From: Amphritea atlantica
GTDB lineage: Bacteria > Pseudomonadota > Gammaproteobacteria > Pseudomonadales > Balneatricaceae
Direction of reading: 5' to 3'
Assembly (NCBI RefSeq): GCF_018860855.1
Contig: NZ_JAHKQE010000027.1
Coordinates: forward strand, 1-64,000
DNA: 64,000 bases
Shown: one piece after another, positions 45,958 through 55,529 of the stretch
Numbering within the stretch: position 1 is the first letter of the stretch
Layout of the letters: each line of letters begins with the position of its first letter
The notes under the pieces: model-generated
Told to the model about the DNA's origin: nothing
Seen by the model: the letters and a program-made list of their open reading frames with translations, nothing else
Databases searched by the model: none
Translations under genes and position numbers: made by a program

Positions 45958-47466
45958 ATGGACAGTTTACGCTCTTTTCTACAGGCGGTTTACAGTAACT
46001 TTCTGGGTAATTCACCAGAATGGTATAAAAAGTTAATACTCATTTTTCTTGTCGCTAATCCATTAGTTAATGAATTGATGGGGCCGGCAGTGAGTGGCTG
46101 GGTATTGATTTTTGAATTTATCTTTACGCTAACCATGGCGCTTAGGTGTTACCCCCTGCAACCGGGAGGGCTGTTGGCGATAGAAGCGGTGGTGATGCAT
46201 CTGTCGGAACCTGCCCATGTGTATCGTGAGATCAGCGCTAATCTACCGGTTCTTTTGTTATTGATGTTTATGGTGGCAGGCATCTACTTTATGAAAGGCA
46301 TGCTGCTGTTTGTTTTCACCAAGCTGTTACTGAATGTGCGTAATAAGACGGCTTTAGCGCTGCTGTTTACTATGATGGGGGCGGCGCTGTCAGCCTTTCT
46401 CGATGCATTGACCGTTACCGCAGTGCTGATCAGTTCTGCGGTAGGGTTTTATGCTATTTATCATCAGGTTGTCTCTGGTTGTCATCCCGGAGTGGAGTAT
46501 GACCAGTCGAACGATGATGCTGTGCATGAAGAACACCGCATAGAGCTGGATGAATTTCGGGCGTTTCTGCGTAGTTTGTTAATGCATGGCGCTGTCGGTA
46601 CTGCGTTGGGTGGTGTCAGTACCTTAGTGGGTGAGCCTCAGAATCTGTTGATTGGCGAGAAGATGGGTTGGTACTTCAATGACTTCTTTATTAATGTCGC
46701 CCCCGTTTCGATGCCTGTACTGCTTTGCGGTTTACTCACCACGGTTATATTAGAAAAGACCGGCTGGTTTGGTTACGGTGGACGGATTCCCCAACCGGTG
46801 TTCGATATTCTCAAACAGTATGATCAGGAGGCGCATGCCCACTGGGGTATGAAAGAGAAGGCTGAGCTTTATATGCAGTTTGCGGTCGCTATCTTTTTGA
46901 TCCTAGCGTTGGCCTTTCACTTGGCCGAAGTGGGGGTAATCGGTCTGATGGTGATTATCTTGTTGACCAGTTTGAATGGTGTGACTGAAGAGCACCGTTT
47001 GGGCCGGGCATTTGAGGAGGCGTTGCCTTTTACGGCGCTGTTGGTGGTATTTTTTACTATTGTTTCGGTGATTCACGATCAGCATCTATTTACGCCAGTG
47101 ATTGAAGCGGTATTAGCACAGGATTTACGTTATCAGCCGGTGATGTTTTTTATTGCTAATGGTCTGTTATCGGCGATCAGTGATAATGTTTTTGTCGCCA
47201 CGGTTTATATTAATGAGGTGGCGGATGCTTTTGCCGCAGGGCGTATCAGTCAGGCGCATTTTAATACGTTGGCGGTGGCGATTAATACCGGCACTAACTT
47301 GCCGAGTATTGCCACGCCGAATGGTCAGGCGGCGTTTCTGTTTCTATTGACCTCGGCGGTTGCGCCACTGATTAGGTTGTCCTATATGCGGATGGTCATC
47401 ATGGCCCTGCCCTACACTATTGTGTTGAGTGTGACTGGGTTGTTGGCGGTGTGGTATCTGCTCTAA
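45958..47466 (+). CDS. nhaB: Sodium/proton antiporter NhaB
   Basis: A 502-residue membrane protein (E. coli NhaB 513) with about 12 helices. The N-terminus aligns in place with NhaB ('[18 protein letters not shown]'), and '[20 protein letters not shown]', '[20 protein letters not shown]' and '[20 protein letters not shown]' are hallmarks. It exchanges Na+ (or Li+) for protons at the inner membrane, consistent with a marine life. The ATG lacks an adjacent ribosome site. Its 3' end overlaps the convergent small gene by 50 bp. Confidence 0.95.
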   Translation: MDSLRSFLQAVYSNFLGNSPEWYKKLILIFLVANPLVNELMGPAVSGWVLIFEFIFTLTMALRCYPLQPGGLLAIEAVVMHLSEPAHVYREISANLPVLLLLMFMVAGIYFMKGMLLFVFTKLLLNVRNKTALALLFTMMGAALSAFLDALTVTAVLISSAVGFYAIYHQVVSGCHPGVEYDQSNDDAVHEEHRIELDEFRAFLRSLLMHGAVGTALGGVSTLVGEPQNLLIGEKMGWYFNDFFINVAPVSMPVLLCGLLTTVILEKTGWFGYGGRIPQPVFDILKQYDQEAHAHWGMKEKAELYMQFAVAIFLILALAFHLAEVGVIGLMVIILLTSLNGVTEEHRLGRAFEEALPFTALLVVFFTIVSVIHDQHLFTPVIEAVLAQDLRYQPVMFFIANGLLSAISDNVFVATVYINEVADAFAAGRISQAHFNTLAVAINTGTNLPSIATPNGQAAFLFLLTSAVAPLIRLSYMRMVIMALPYTIVLSVTGLLAVWYLL

Positions 47467-47677
47467 ACAGTTTGTGCCAAAACTGTTGTAGCAAAGAGGG
47501 TTTAGCCATCGGGGCTGGAGCGGTTTGGTTGCGCTGTAGTCGTCGTTGCTCTCTGCGTTCGAAAGCGGCGTTGGCTTTAGCTGCAAAATCTGCCTGCTGA
47601 TGACCGCTTAACTGTGTTGGTCTCAGTGTGGTACCGCTGCTATGGCTATGATGACTGGCTTTGGGTGAACTGCACAT
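47417..47677 (-). CDS. Small Pro/Thr/Ser-rich protein of unknown function
   Basis: An 86-residue frame on the minus strand whose ATG follows a strong GGAGGT. The product is hydrophilic: a His/Ser-rich start ('[13 protein letters not shown]'), a basic central helix ('[15 protein letters not shown]') and a Pro/Thr-rich tail. It overlaps the nhaB 3' end by 50 bp in convergent orientation, so the tail may be an unconstrained extension. No known family. The good ribosome site argues that it is translated. Confidence 0.5.
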   Translation of the reverse strand: MCSSPKASHHSHSSGTTLRPTQLSGHQQADFAAKANAAFERREQRRLQRNQTAPAPMAKPSLLQQFWHKLFRADTTPPTTQSHSTQ

Positions 47678-47731
47678 AAGACCTCCGACGTTGATAGCCC
47701 TAGTATCATTTACTTGGCTGAAACCAGCCTG

Positions 47732-47772
47732 AAAGCCTGTGACAAAGGATAAATAGCTTTGTTACAGGCTTT
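47732..47772. terminator. Long hairpin downstream of copA
   Basis: AAAGCCTGTGACAAAG (47732-47747) and CTTTGTTACAGGCTTT (47757-47772) form a 16-bp stem with one G-T wobble and a 9-base loop, 21 bp after the copA stop. On the plus strand it is followed by TTGGTTGGTTTT, on the minus by CAGG, so it is probably the copA terminator, with a weak T run. Confidence 0.6.
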
Positions 47773-47792
47773 TGGTTGGTTTTCTCCCGTTT

Positions 47793-50009
47793 CTAGATTT
47801 TGGCCGAAGAGGGTTTAAATAACCGTAGTCGGTTGGCATTAGTCACCACGGTGACGGATGAAAAGGCCATGGCGGCTCCGGCAATAACGGGACTGAGTAG
47901 CAGGCCTGTGAATGGGAATAAAACCCCTGCGGCGATGGGAATGCCTAAACTGTTATAGATAAAGGCTCCAAACAGATTCTGGCGAATATTGCTTAGGGTG
48001 GCGCGTGACAGTTCAATCGCATCGACAACGGAGTGCAGGCTGTTGCGAAGCAGTACCATATCGGCACTTTCTATCGCAACATCGGTGCCATTACCGATCG
48101 CAAAACCAACATCGGCCCGAGCCAATGCGGGCGCATCGTTAATTCCATCGCCACACATCCCAACGGTATTATCCGCCTGCTGTAGTTTCTCGACTTCCCT
48201 CGCTTTTTCTTCCGGTAAAACACCGGCAATAAAGTTATCCACACCCACCTGTCGGGCAACTGCGGCGGCGGTATGTGGGTTATCACCGGTGAGCATAATA
48301 ACTTTGAGTCCAGCTTGCTGTAGTCGGGCGATCGCTGCGATAGAGTCTGCTCGGATCGGGTCTGCAATCGCCAAAATACCGGCTAGCTGTCCATCGAGGC
48401 TAACGTAAACGGGGGTTTTAGCTTGTTCTGCTAGGGTGTTGGCCTGATCGACAAACGCGGAACAGTTGATACCCTGCTCGTCCATCCAAGCTTGGTTCCC
48501 CAGGCTAACTTCAGTGTTATTGATACGGGCTTTGGCACCGCGCCCGCTGAGTGCTTGAAAGTTATCCACCGCTAACAGGCCGACTTGCTGTTCGTTGGCA
48601 TAGCGTACAATGGCTTCTGCTAATGGGTGCTCCGATGCACTTTCCAGTGAGGCAGCTAATTGCAGCATATCAGGCTTGTCAGTGAGGATATCAGTGACTT
48701 TAGGAGCGCCTTCAGTGATAGTGCCGGTTTTATCCAGTACCAAGGTGTCTAGCTGTGAGGCCGTCTGCAGCGCTTGTCCGTTGCGGATGAGGATGCCGTA
48801 TTCAGCGGCCTTCCCTACCCCGACCATGACCGACATCGGTGTCGCCAAACCTAAGGCGCAAGGACAGGCGATAATCAATACAGTCGTCGCAGTGACTAAC
48901 ATATATGACAGCGGAGGCTCGGGGCCAAACAGATACCAGATCAACGCGGTAGCAATACTGCAGAGGATAACCACGGGGACGAAGATACTCGCGACTGTAT
49001 CGGCTAATTTAGATATTTCTGGCTTACTGGCTTGAGCCTGTTTTACCATCTCGATAATACGGCTCAGGGCGGTTTCGCTGCCAACCTTTTCTGCGATGAC
49101 AATGAGTGCGCCGGATTTATTCAGTGTGCCTGCGCTAACAGTGTCTCCGGCTGATTTGCTGACCGGTAGCGGTTCGCCGCTGAGCATGGCTTCATCGATC
49201 AGGCTATTACCCTCCTCCACGAAGGCATCGACTGGCACCTGTTCGCCGGGGCGAATACGTAGTCGGTCGCCGGTTTCGACTAACTCTAGTGGTAGGTCTA
49301 TCTCTTTTTCATTACGAATAACACGGGCGGTTTTGGGTTGTAGGCTGAGTAGTCGTTCGACCGCTTCGGAGGTTTTACCGCGTGCACGGATCTCCATCGC
49401 TTGGCCAAAATTGATCAACCCGATAATCATGGCGCTCGCTTCGTAATACAGGTGTCGCGAACCCGCTGGGAATACGTCTGGAAACAGCACGATAGCGGTT
49501 GAGAACAGCCAAGCGGACCCCGTACCTAAGGCGATCAGGCTGTCCATGGTAGCGGAACCGGTTTTCAGCGCATGCCAGGCTCCGGTGAAAAAGTGTCGCC
49601 CAGGAAATAATAAAATGGACAGTGTCAGTAAGCCTATAACGCCCCAAATGAGCTGATCCTGTGGGGTTTGCACGCTCATATCATCCATCAGCATACCGGC
49701 AATCATTAACGGAATGCCGATGCCTAAAGCGAATAAAGTGTTGCGTATATACTGTTTATATTGCGCGGCTTGCTGCGCTTTTTGACGTGCTCGGTCGGCA
49801 GCTTCATTGCTGGCTAGACGACCTCGGTAACCGATCTCCGATAAGACTTCGATCAGCTCAGAGCCGCTAATGGAACCTTCGACATTGAGACGTCGTTGAG
49901 GGAAATCCACCGTTGCCTGCTCGACATTGGGTAGTGCATTGATGCCTTTTTCAATTTTTTTCACGCAACCGGCACAGGTTACGTTCTCTAATAGTAGTGT
50001 TGTGGTCAT
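47793..50009 (-). CDS. copA: Copper-exporting P1B-type ATPase CopA
   Basis: A 738-residue P-type ATPase with one N-terminal HMA domain (CAGC at residues 12-15 in 'VTCAGCVKKIEKG'). The intramembrane copper motif is 'IACPCALGLATP', the phosphorylation site 'LDKTGTITEG', the nucleotide-domain His-Pro is in 'SEHPLAEAI', and 'GDGINDAPALARADVGFAIG' closes the hinge. It pumps Cu+ from the cytoplasm. It is divergent from the CueR-like gene and has a CueR-type promoter with 19-bp spacing. A His/Met-rich extension is absent. Confidence 0.95.
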   Translation of the reverse strand: MTTTLLLENVTCAGCVKKIEKGINALPNVEQATVDFPQRRLNVEGSISGSELIEVLSEIGYRGRLASNEAADRARQKAQQAAQYKQYIRNTLFALGIGIPLMIAGMLMDDMSVQTPQDQLIWGVIGLLTLSILLFPGRHFFTGAWHALKTGSATMDSLIALGTGSAWLFSTAIVLFPDVFPAGSRHLYYEASAMIIGLINFGQAMEIRARGKTSEAVERLLSLQPKTARVIRNEKEIDLPLELVETGDRLRIRPGEQVPVDAFVEEGNSLIDEAMLSGEPLPVSKSAGDTVSAGTLNKSGALIVIAEKVGSETALSRIIEMVKQAQASKPEISKLADTVASIFVPVVILCSIATALIWYLFGPEPPLSYMLVTATTVLIIACPCALGLATPMSVMVGVGKAAEYGILIRNGQALQTASQLDTLVLDKTGTITEGAPKVTDILTDKPDMLQLAASLESASEHPLAEAIVRYANEQQVGLLAVDNFQALSGRGAKARINNTEVSLGNQAWMDEQGINCSAFVDQANTLAEQAKTPVYVSLDGQLAGILAIADPIRADSIAAIARLQQAGLKVIMLTGDNPHTAAAVARQVGVDNFIAGVLPEEKAREVEKLQQADNTVGMCGDGINDAPALARADVGFAIGNGTDVAIESADMVLLRNSLHSVVDAIELSRATLSNIRQNLFGAFIYNSLGIPIAAGVLFPFTGLLLSPVIAGAAMAFSSVTVVTNANRLRLFKPSSAKI

Positions 50010-50043
50010 GATGTACTCTCATCACAGTGTTTATCTGCTAAAT

Positions 50044-50074
50044 AGGTTAGGGCTTCCAGTCACTGTAAGGTCAA
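50044..50074 (-). promoter_or_regulatory. CueR-type copA promoter with 19-bp spacing
   Basis: On the minus strand -35 TTGACC (50069-50074) and -10 TAACCT (50044-50049) are separated by 19 bp, the long spacing that MerR-family activators correct by distorting DNA. The spacer, TTACAGTGACTGGAAGCCC, resembles the E. coli copA promoter arrangement (TTGACC, CTGGAAG, TAACCT). Confidence 0.85.
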
Positions 50075-50335
50075 CCCTGAGTTGCATTTTTACTAAGAAG
50101 ACGCGAATCTATTGGCTAAATAAGTCATATTTAGCTAAAAATGGGTTTGTTTTAAGCGACTATCGGGTGATTCTCCTTTTACTCTGCCCTGTCTAGTGCT
50201 TAAATTTGGTTATTCCTGTCGGTTGTGATATCGCCGGCTTCTCTTTCCGCTATGTTGATCAGCGCCTAGTGATTTTGTCTATTTGATACTCTGAAAAGTA
50301 ACGCGTTATCACTTAAATCATTGTCGGAGCACATT

Positions 50336-50749
50336 ATGAATATTTCTCAGGCTGCCGCCGCCACCGGACTGACCAGTAAAACCATCCGCTTTTATGAACA
50401 GCAAGGTGTTATTCCACCGGCGGCACGCTCGGCAAATGGATATCGCATCTATAGTGAGCAGCAGTTAGAGGTGCTTCGCTTTATCAAGCGGTCACGGGAT
50501 ATGGGCTTCTCGTTAGAAGAGAGCCGCGCCCTGTTCCAGTTATCTCAGGACCCTAGCCGCACCAGCGCCAGCGTTAAACAGAAAGCTGAACAGCAGATCC
50601 AGCGGATCGATCAGCAGATTGAATCGTTACAGCAGATGCGAGCCATGTTGGAAACCGCAGTCAGTGCTTGTCGTGGCGATGAGCAGGCGGAATGTCCCAT
50701 TCTGGATCAGTTAAATGGTGTCGCCGATGAAGATAGTCGTTTGACGTAG
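50336..50749 (+). CDS. cueR: MerR-family copper regulator CueR
   Basis: ATG 50336 with GGAG seven bases upstream gives 137 residues. The N-terminal winged helix ('NISQAAAATGLTSKTIRFYE') is MerR-type. The dimerisation helix follows, and the metal loop near the C-terminus is 'CRGDEQAEC', a C-x7-C spacing as in CueR, suiting monovalent copper, silver or gold. It should activate divergent copA through its 19-bp spaced promoter. The two genes are 326 bp apart; the gap otherwise holds nothing recognised. Confidence 0.92.
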   Translation: MNISQAAAATGLTSKTIRFYEQQGVIPPAARSANGYRIYSEQQLEVLRFIKRSRDMGFSLEESRALFQLSQDPSRTSASVKQKAEQQIQRIDQQIESLQQMRAMLETAVSACRGDEQAECPILDQLNGVADEDSRLT

Positions 50750-50953
50750 AAAGTGCTGCTTGAATTGTTTTCAAAGATCTGTGGGTCAGAGGAATAAATG
50801 GTAGGTGCTTTTTGTATAAAAACGGCGTCTAATGTTGCGCGGTTTGATCAGAATACGTACAGTAGCGGGCCTTGCCGACAAATCGGTACTTTCATAGACC
50901 TGTATATTGAGGTCCTCATAGGCCGAATATAGGCCGGTGAATGGAATAGACAG

Positions 50954-51517
50954 ATGGTTGAAAAAATATATCTGAGTGCGCAGGACCTACTTGAAGATTC
51001 TTTCAGGCTGGCGTTGGAAGTCTATAATAGTGGCTTTCGTCCTGATTTTATTGTTGGTGTTTGGCGCGGAGGTACTCCGGTCGGTATCGCAGTACAGGAA
51101 CTGTTAGATCATCTGGGTGTAGATACCGATCATATCGCTATTCGTACTTCTTCATATTCGGGTATTGGTACTCGAAATAAAGAGGTGCGGGTGCATGGGC
51201 TGGATTATCTGGTGCGCAACATCAATCAAGCAGACTCATTGCTGATTGTTGATGATGTGTTTGACACCGGATTGAGTATCAAGGCTGTCATCGATACGCT
51301 GAGAGATAAAGCGCGTCTGAATGCACCCCATGATATTCGTATAGCGACCCCCTGGTTCAAGCCCGCTAACAATCGGACCGATCTGGAACCCGATTATTAC
51401 TTGCATAAATCAGAAGATTGGCTGGTTTTCCCCCATGAGCTTAAGGGGTTAAATCAAGAAGAGATGCTGGCTAATAAGCCAGGTCTGAAAGAGATTTTTG
51501 AGGAATACGGCATCTGA
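50954..51517 (+). CDS. Hypoxanthine phosphoribosyltransferase-like purine salvage enzyme
   Basis: A 187-residue type I phosphoribosyltransferase. The PRPP-binding motif is 'LLIVDDVFDTGLSI' (acidic pair then DTG loop), preceded by 'GVWRGGTPVG' (loop I) and with 'PDYYLHKSEDWLVFPHE' at the C-terminus, the pattern of small bacterial hypoxanthine PRTases (Hpt/HGPRT-like, also described as xanthine-guanine-type). It recycles purine bases to nucleotides with PRPP. It is followed by EF-G2 at 155 bp. No purine riboswitch was seen in the leader. Confidence 0.85.
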   Translation: MVEKIYLSAQDLLEDSFRLALEVYNSGFRPDFIVGVWRGGTPVGIAVQELLDHLGVDTDHIAIRTSSYSGIGTRNKEVRVHGLDYLVRNINQADSLLIVDDVFDTGLSIKAVIDTLRDKARLNAPHDIRIATPWFKPANNRTDLEPDYYLHKSEDWLVFPHELKGLNQEEMLANKPGLKEIFEEYGI

Positions 51518-51606
51518 CATTTTGATCTTATATCAGAGTATCGACATCCCAAAAAGTGAACCCTGAGCGTTGATATTGAAGCGAGGATTTTTCTTTGCTT
51601 AAATTA

Positions 51607-51635
51607 TCTACAAATGCCAATGAATGCGGTATAAT
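51607..51635 (+). promoter_or_regulatory. Promoter of the EF-G gene
   Basis: A perfect -10 TATAAT (51630-51635) has TCTACA (51607-51612, 4 of 6 to TTGACA) 17 bp upstream and a GC-rich discriminator (GCCGCGC). It would start transcription near 51642, 31 bp before the ATG. Confidence 0.65.
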
Positions 51636-51672
51636 GCCGCGCATTTTACGCCCCTAACATTCGAGTGAAGAA

Positions 51673-53757
51673 ATGTCTGACTTATCACACTACCGTAACA
51701 TCGGTATTTTCGCCCACGTAGACGCGGGTAAAACTACTACGACCGAACGTATCCTGAAGCTGACAGGTAAAATCCATAAGACAGGTGAGGTTCACGATGG
51801 TGAGTCCACTACTGACTTCATGGAACAAGAAGCTGAGCGGGGTATTACTATCCAGTCAGCGGCGATCACCACGTTCTGGAAAGATCACCGCATGAACATC
51901 ATCGATACTCCAGGGCACGTTGACTTCACTGTTGAAGTATATCGTTCACTGAAAGTTCTGGATGGCGGCATCGGCGTATTCTGTGGTTCTGGTGGTGTTG
52001 AGCCTCAATCAGAAACTAACTGGCGTTATGCTGATGAATCGGGCGTTTCCCGTATCATCTTCGTTAACAAACTTGACCGTATGGGTGCTGACTTCCATAA
52101 AGTTGTCGACCAAGTTGAAAACGTACTGGCGGCTAAGCCACTGATCATGGTTCTGCCTATTGGTCGTGAAGAAGACTTCGTGGGTGTTGTTGACCTGCTA
52201 ACGCGTAAAGCTTACGTTTGGGACGATACTGGCTTGCCAGAAAACTTCGTCGTGACCGATGTCCCTGCCGATATGGTAGAAGATGTTGAAATGTACCGTG
52301 AACAGTTAATCGAAACCGCTGTAGAGCAAGACGATGACCTGATGATGGCTTACATGGACGGCGAAGAGCCTGCTATGGAAGATATCAAGCGTTGTATCCG
52401 TACTGGTACTCGTGAGTTGGCGTTCTTCCCAACTTACTGTGGTTCTGCATTCAAAAACAAAGGTATTCAGCTGATTCTGGATGCGGTTGTTGATTACCTG
52501 CCGAGCCCAACAGACGTTATTCCACAGGATCTGACCGATGAGTTCGGTGAGCCAACAGGTGAAGTCGCTACGGTTTCTACTGATGAGCCTTTCCGCGCCC
52601 TGGCATTCAAAATCATGGATGACCGTTTCGGTGCCCTGACCTTTGTTCGTATTTACTCTGGTAAATTGAAGAAAGGTGACACCATCCTTAACTCGTTCAC
52701 CGGTAAAACGGAACGTGTTGGTCGTATGTGTGAAATGGAAGCCGATGAGCGTAAAGAACTGGATTCTGCTCAAGCCGGTGACATCATTGCGATCGTTGGT
52801 ATGAAAAACGTACAGACAGGTCACACACTGTGTGATCCTAAGCATGAATGTACACTTGAAGCGATGGTCTTCCCTGAGCCAGTAATCTCTATCGCAGTAA
52901 CACCTAAAGATAAAGGTGGTGCTGAGAAAATGGGTATCGCGATCGGTAAAATGGTTGCAGAAGATCCTACCTTCATCGTTGAAACTGACGAAGATTCTGG
53001 CGAAACCATCCTGAAAGGTATGGGCGAGCTGCACTTGGATATCAAAGTTGACATCCTGAAGCGTACTTACGGCGTTGAACTGATCGTAGGTCAGCCACAG
53101 GTTGCTTACCGCGAGACTATCACTCAAGCGATCGAAGATAGCTACACCCATAAGAAACAGTCTGGTGGTTCAGGTCAATACGGTAAGATCGATTACCGCA
53201 TCAAGCCGGGCGAGCAGAACTCTGGCTTCACTTTCTCATCTACTGTTGTGGGTGGTAACGTACCAAAAGAATTCTTCCCAGCTATCGAGAAGGGTTTCAA
53301 GAGCATGATGGATACAGGCCCACTGGCTGGTTTCCCTGTGCTGGACGTTGAAGTTGAGCTGTATGATGGTGGCTACCACGCGGTTGACTCCTCTGCGATT
53401 GCGTTTGAAATCGCGGCTAAAGGTGCGTTCCGTCAGTCTATGCCTAAAGCGGGTCCACAGCTGTTGGAACCTGTCATGAAGGTTGACGTATTCACTCCTG
53501 AAGATCACGTTGGTGACGTTATCGGTGACCTTAACCGTCGTCGTGGCATCATCTCTGGTCAAGAAGCAGCCGGTTCAGGCGTACGTATTAAAGCTGACGT
53601 ACCTCTGTCTGAGATGTTCGGTTATATCGGACACCTGCGTACAATGACTTCTGGTCGTGGTCAGTTCTCTATGGAGTTCGCTCACTACTCAGCTTGCCCA
53701 GCATCTGTTGCTGATAAGGTTATCGCTGAAGAGAAAGAGCGCAAAGCTAACAAGTAA
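51673..53757 (+). CDS. Elongation factor G, second-type paralogue (FusA2/FusB)
   Basis: A 694-residue translational GTPase. G motifs are '[15 protein letters not shown]' (G1), 'DTPGHVDF' (G3) and 'NKLDRMGAD' (G4); domains II-V follow in order with '[14 protein letters not shown]' and '[14 protein letters not shown]'. The opening '[18 protein letters not shown]' and whole sequence resemble the stand-alone 'EF-G 2' of Vibrio, not the EF-G of the rpsL-rpsG-fusA-tuf operon. It catalyses translocation or ribosome-recycling-like steps; exact division of labour is uncertain. It stands alone behind a good promoter, and its codons look strongly optimised. A strong terminator follows. Confidence 0.93.
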   Translation: MSDLSHYRNIGIFAHVDAGKTTTTERILKLTGKIHKTGEVHDGESTTDFMEQEAERGITIQSAAITTFWKDHRMNIIDTPGHVDFTVEVYRSLKVLDGGIGVFCGSGGVEPQSETNWRYADESGVSRIIFVNKLDRMGADFHKVVDQVENVLAAKPLIMVLPIGREEDFVGVVDLLTRKAYVWDDTGLPENFVVTDVPADMVEDVEMYREQLIETAVEQDDDLMMAYMDGEEPAMEDIKRCIRTGTRELAFFPTYCGSAFKNKGIQLILDAVVDYLPSPTDVIPQDLTDEFGEPTGEVATVSTDEPFRALAFKIMDDRFGALTFVRIYSGKLKKGDTILNSFTGKTERVGRMCEMEADERKELDSAQAGDIIAIVGMKNVQTGHTLCDPKHECTLEAMVFPEPVISIAVTPKDKGGAEKMGIAIGKMVAEDPTFIVETDEDSGETILKGMGELHLDIKVDILKRTYGVELIVGQPQVAYRETITQAIEDSYTHKKQSGGSGQYGKIDYRIKPGEQNSGFTFSSTVVGGNVPKEFFPAIEKGFKSMMDTGPLAGFPVLDVEVELYDGGYHAVDSSAIAFEIAAKGAFRQSMPKAGPQLLEPVMKVDVFTPEDHVGDVIGDLNRRRGIISGQEAAGSGVRIKADVPLSEMFGYIGHLRTMTSGRGQFSMEFAHYSACPASVADKVIAEEKERKANK

Positions 53758-53779
53758 TTGTTGCTGAGCGTTATATAAG

Positions 53780-53808
53780 AAGGCCCGCATCGCGCGGGCC
53801 TTTTTTGT
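53780..53808 (+). terminator. Intrinsic terminator of EF-G
   Basis: AAGGCCCGC (53780-53788) pairs with GCGGGCCTT (53794-53802) across a 5-base loop and is followed by T4-6. The stop is 23 bp upstream. Confidence 0.9.
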
Positions 53809-53867
53809 GTCCGGCAGAAATGCCGCCCCGCTGATGATTGGTTGATCAAGGGTGAACGCAAGATCAT

Positions 53868-53893
53868 AAAAAACCCGCCTTGGCGGGTTTTTT
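53868..53893 (-). terminator. Intrinsic terminator of cydDC
   Basis: A 12-bp stem, AAAAAACCCGCC with GGCGGGTTTTTT, has a 2-base loop and T/A runs on both sides. It lies 17 bp after the cydC stop on the minus strand. Confidence 0.85.
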
Positions 53894-53909
53894 GGTGTTA
53901 TGGCTGCGG

Positions 53910-55529
53910 TTATAGCGTTAAGAGTTGATCGTCAGCTGCCATTAGTTGAATGTCATGGCTGCTGATAATCACAATGCGGTTCGTCCACCGCTGTTGCAGG
54001 CGTTGAAGAATCCGTTGGCTGCGTTCGGTATCGATACCGGCCGTCGGCTCATCGAGTAATAAAACGGGCCGGTCGAGCAAGATAAGCCGCGCTAACCCTA
54101 GGCGTTTCAGTTCGCCACCGGAAGGTAGGTGAGAGCCCTTTCCTAGCCAAGTGTCCAACTGTTCCGGTAGTTGTTCTGCCCAGCTATCCAATTCAACGGT
54201 ATGCAGTGCCTCCCATAGCTCAGCATCGCTAAAGTCGTGATGCAAACAGAGGTTAAAGCGTAATGAGCCCTGTAACAGGCTCACCTGTTGCGGCATCATG
54301 CCGATCTGATCCGGTTGTAGACCTGCGTAGCGGATCACACCTTGCTGGGGCTGCAGCTGGCCGGCTAAGAGCTGCATTAGCGTGGTTTTTCCGTAGCCGC
54401 TTGGGCTGGTTAACCAATACCAGTTATCTGTGTCTAGCGTCGCGCTGAGGCCGGAGATGGTGGCTTCTTGTCGAGACGGATAGCGATATTCGAGTCCTTG
54501 GATAATAATTTGGGTTTGCTTCTCGTTCGCGTCAGTAAACAGGCGTTGATCTACTTGCTGCTTTGCTGGGCTGAGTTGGCCAATTCGCTGCAACGCTTTA
54601 TAGCCTAAGGCAAAAGCGGCCAGTGCGCTGCTGCCGGTAGTGATAACTTCCTGTAAGCCGAGCGTCAGCAATAGCAGCATAAAGACCAGTGTTCCCTCCA
54701 ATTGGCCGGCGGCTAAGCCAAGAAGCCCTTGCCATAACACCAGCAGTAGCATCGCGGCTTGAACCAGTTGATTGAGAATATTAACCCGCTGTCGTGCATC
54801 GCTAGTTTGCTGTTCAGTGGTATCAGCGATACTGGCGCTATCGCTTAATGTGTCACTCTGATGTGATAGTCGGTCAAACAGGATCAGTGTGCGTAGGTTA
54901 CTAAACAGCGAATGGGCATCACGCCATTGCAGATTTCGCTGCTGGTGCAGGGTGTTTTGGGGTTGCAGTACCCGACGGAGATAGAGCAGCGGTACAGCAA
55001 TCACCGAAAACAGTAACGGCAGTATTAGCCAGAGCGCCAATGGCGGTAGGAACAGGGCGACTGTTGCCAGATAGAGCAAACTGCTGAGTAGCATGACGAG
55101 TCCAGGCACCAGTGCTGAGAGGTACAGTGATTCGGCATGACGAATATCATCCAGCAGGCGGCTGCTGGCTTCATGGCTATTAAGGGGCTGCTCCTGCCAA
55201 TTGTGTCGTGCAAGGGTGGCGAACATCTCGCTGCGCAGGTGTGAAATGACCCGAAAAGTAGCTTCATGGGTGGCCAGTCTTTCGCCATAGCGGCCAAACG
55301 TTCGGCTGATAGATAGGCCTCGGACAACGGCGCCAGGGGCGAAATAGTTAAAACCATGGGCTGCCACGAGTGACAAACCTGCCACCGCCGTGGCGCTGAT
55401 AAACCAACCAGAGACGGCGAGTAACGCGATACCAGATAAGGCGGTAATGGTGGCTAGCAGTAGTCCGAGGGAGGCCATGCCGCGTTGCTGCCACAGTAGT
55501 TGAAAATAGCGCTTCACAAGTTCAGGCAT
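53910..55529 (-). CDS. cydC: Thiol/haem ABC exporter subunit CydC
   Basis: The start is ATG 55529, preceded by GGAG; an earlier frame start would overlap cydD further. The 539-residue product has an N-terminal six-helix ABC membrane domain and a nucleotide-binding domain. The Walker A reads 'TSPSGYGKTTLM' with the first glycine replaced by Ser, and the signature 'LPSGGELKRLGLARL' has Pro in place of Leu-Ser; CydC sites are often the less canonical of the pair. CydDC exports cysteine/glutathione to the periplasm and is needed to assemble cytochrome bd. It overlaps cydD by 8 bp. Confidence 0.93.
   Translation of the reverse strand: MPELVKRYFQLLWQQRGMASLGLLLATITALSGIALLAVSGWFISATAVAGLSLVAAHGFNYFAPGAVVRGLSISRTFGRYGERLATHEATFRVISHLRSEMFATLARHNWQEQPLNSHEASSRLLDDIRHAESLYLSALVPGLVMLLSSLLYLATVALFLPPLALWLILPLLFSVIAVPLLYLRRVLQPQNTLHQQRNLQWRDAHSLFSNLRTLILFDRLSHQSDTLSDSASIADTTEQQTSDARQRVNILNQLVQAAMLLLVLWQGLLGLAAGQLEGTLVFMLLLLTLGLQEVITTGSSALAAFALGYKALQRIGQLSPAKQQVDQRLFTDANEKQTQIIIQGLEYRYPSRQEATISGLSATLDTDNWYWLTSPSGYGKTTLMQLLAGQLQPQQGVIRYAGLQPDQIGMMPQQVSLLQGSLRFNLCLHHDFSDAELWEALHTVELDSWAEQLPEQLDTWLGKGSHLPSGGELKRLGLARLILLDRPVLLLDEPTAGIDTERSQRILQRLQQRWTNRIVIISSHDIQLMAADDQLLTL

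Noticed and set aside
50750-50953. Possible purine riboswitch before the phosphoribosyltransferase gene
   Set aside because: Only a short GACCT/AGGTC pairing is seen near the start; no three-way junction pattern of the purine aptamer.
52306-53151. 281-residue antisense open frame inside the EF-G gene
   Set aside because: It lies wholly within a well-identified, codon-optimised gene on the other strand and reads as a shadow.
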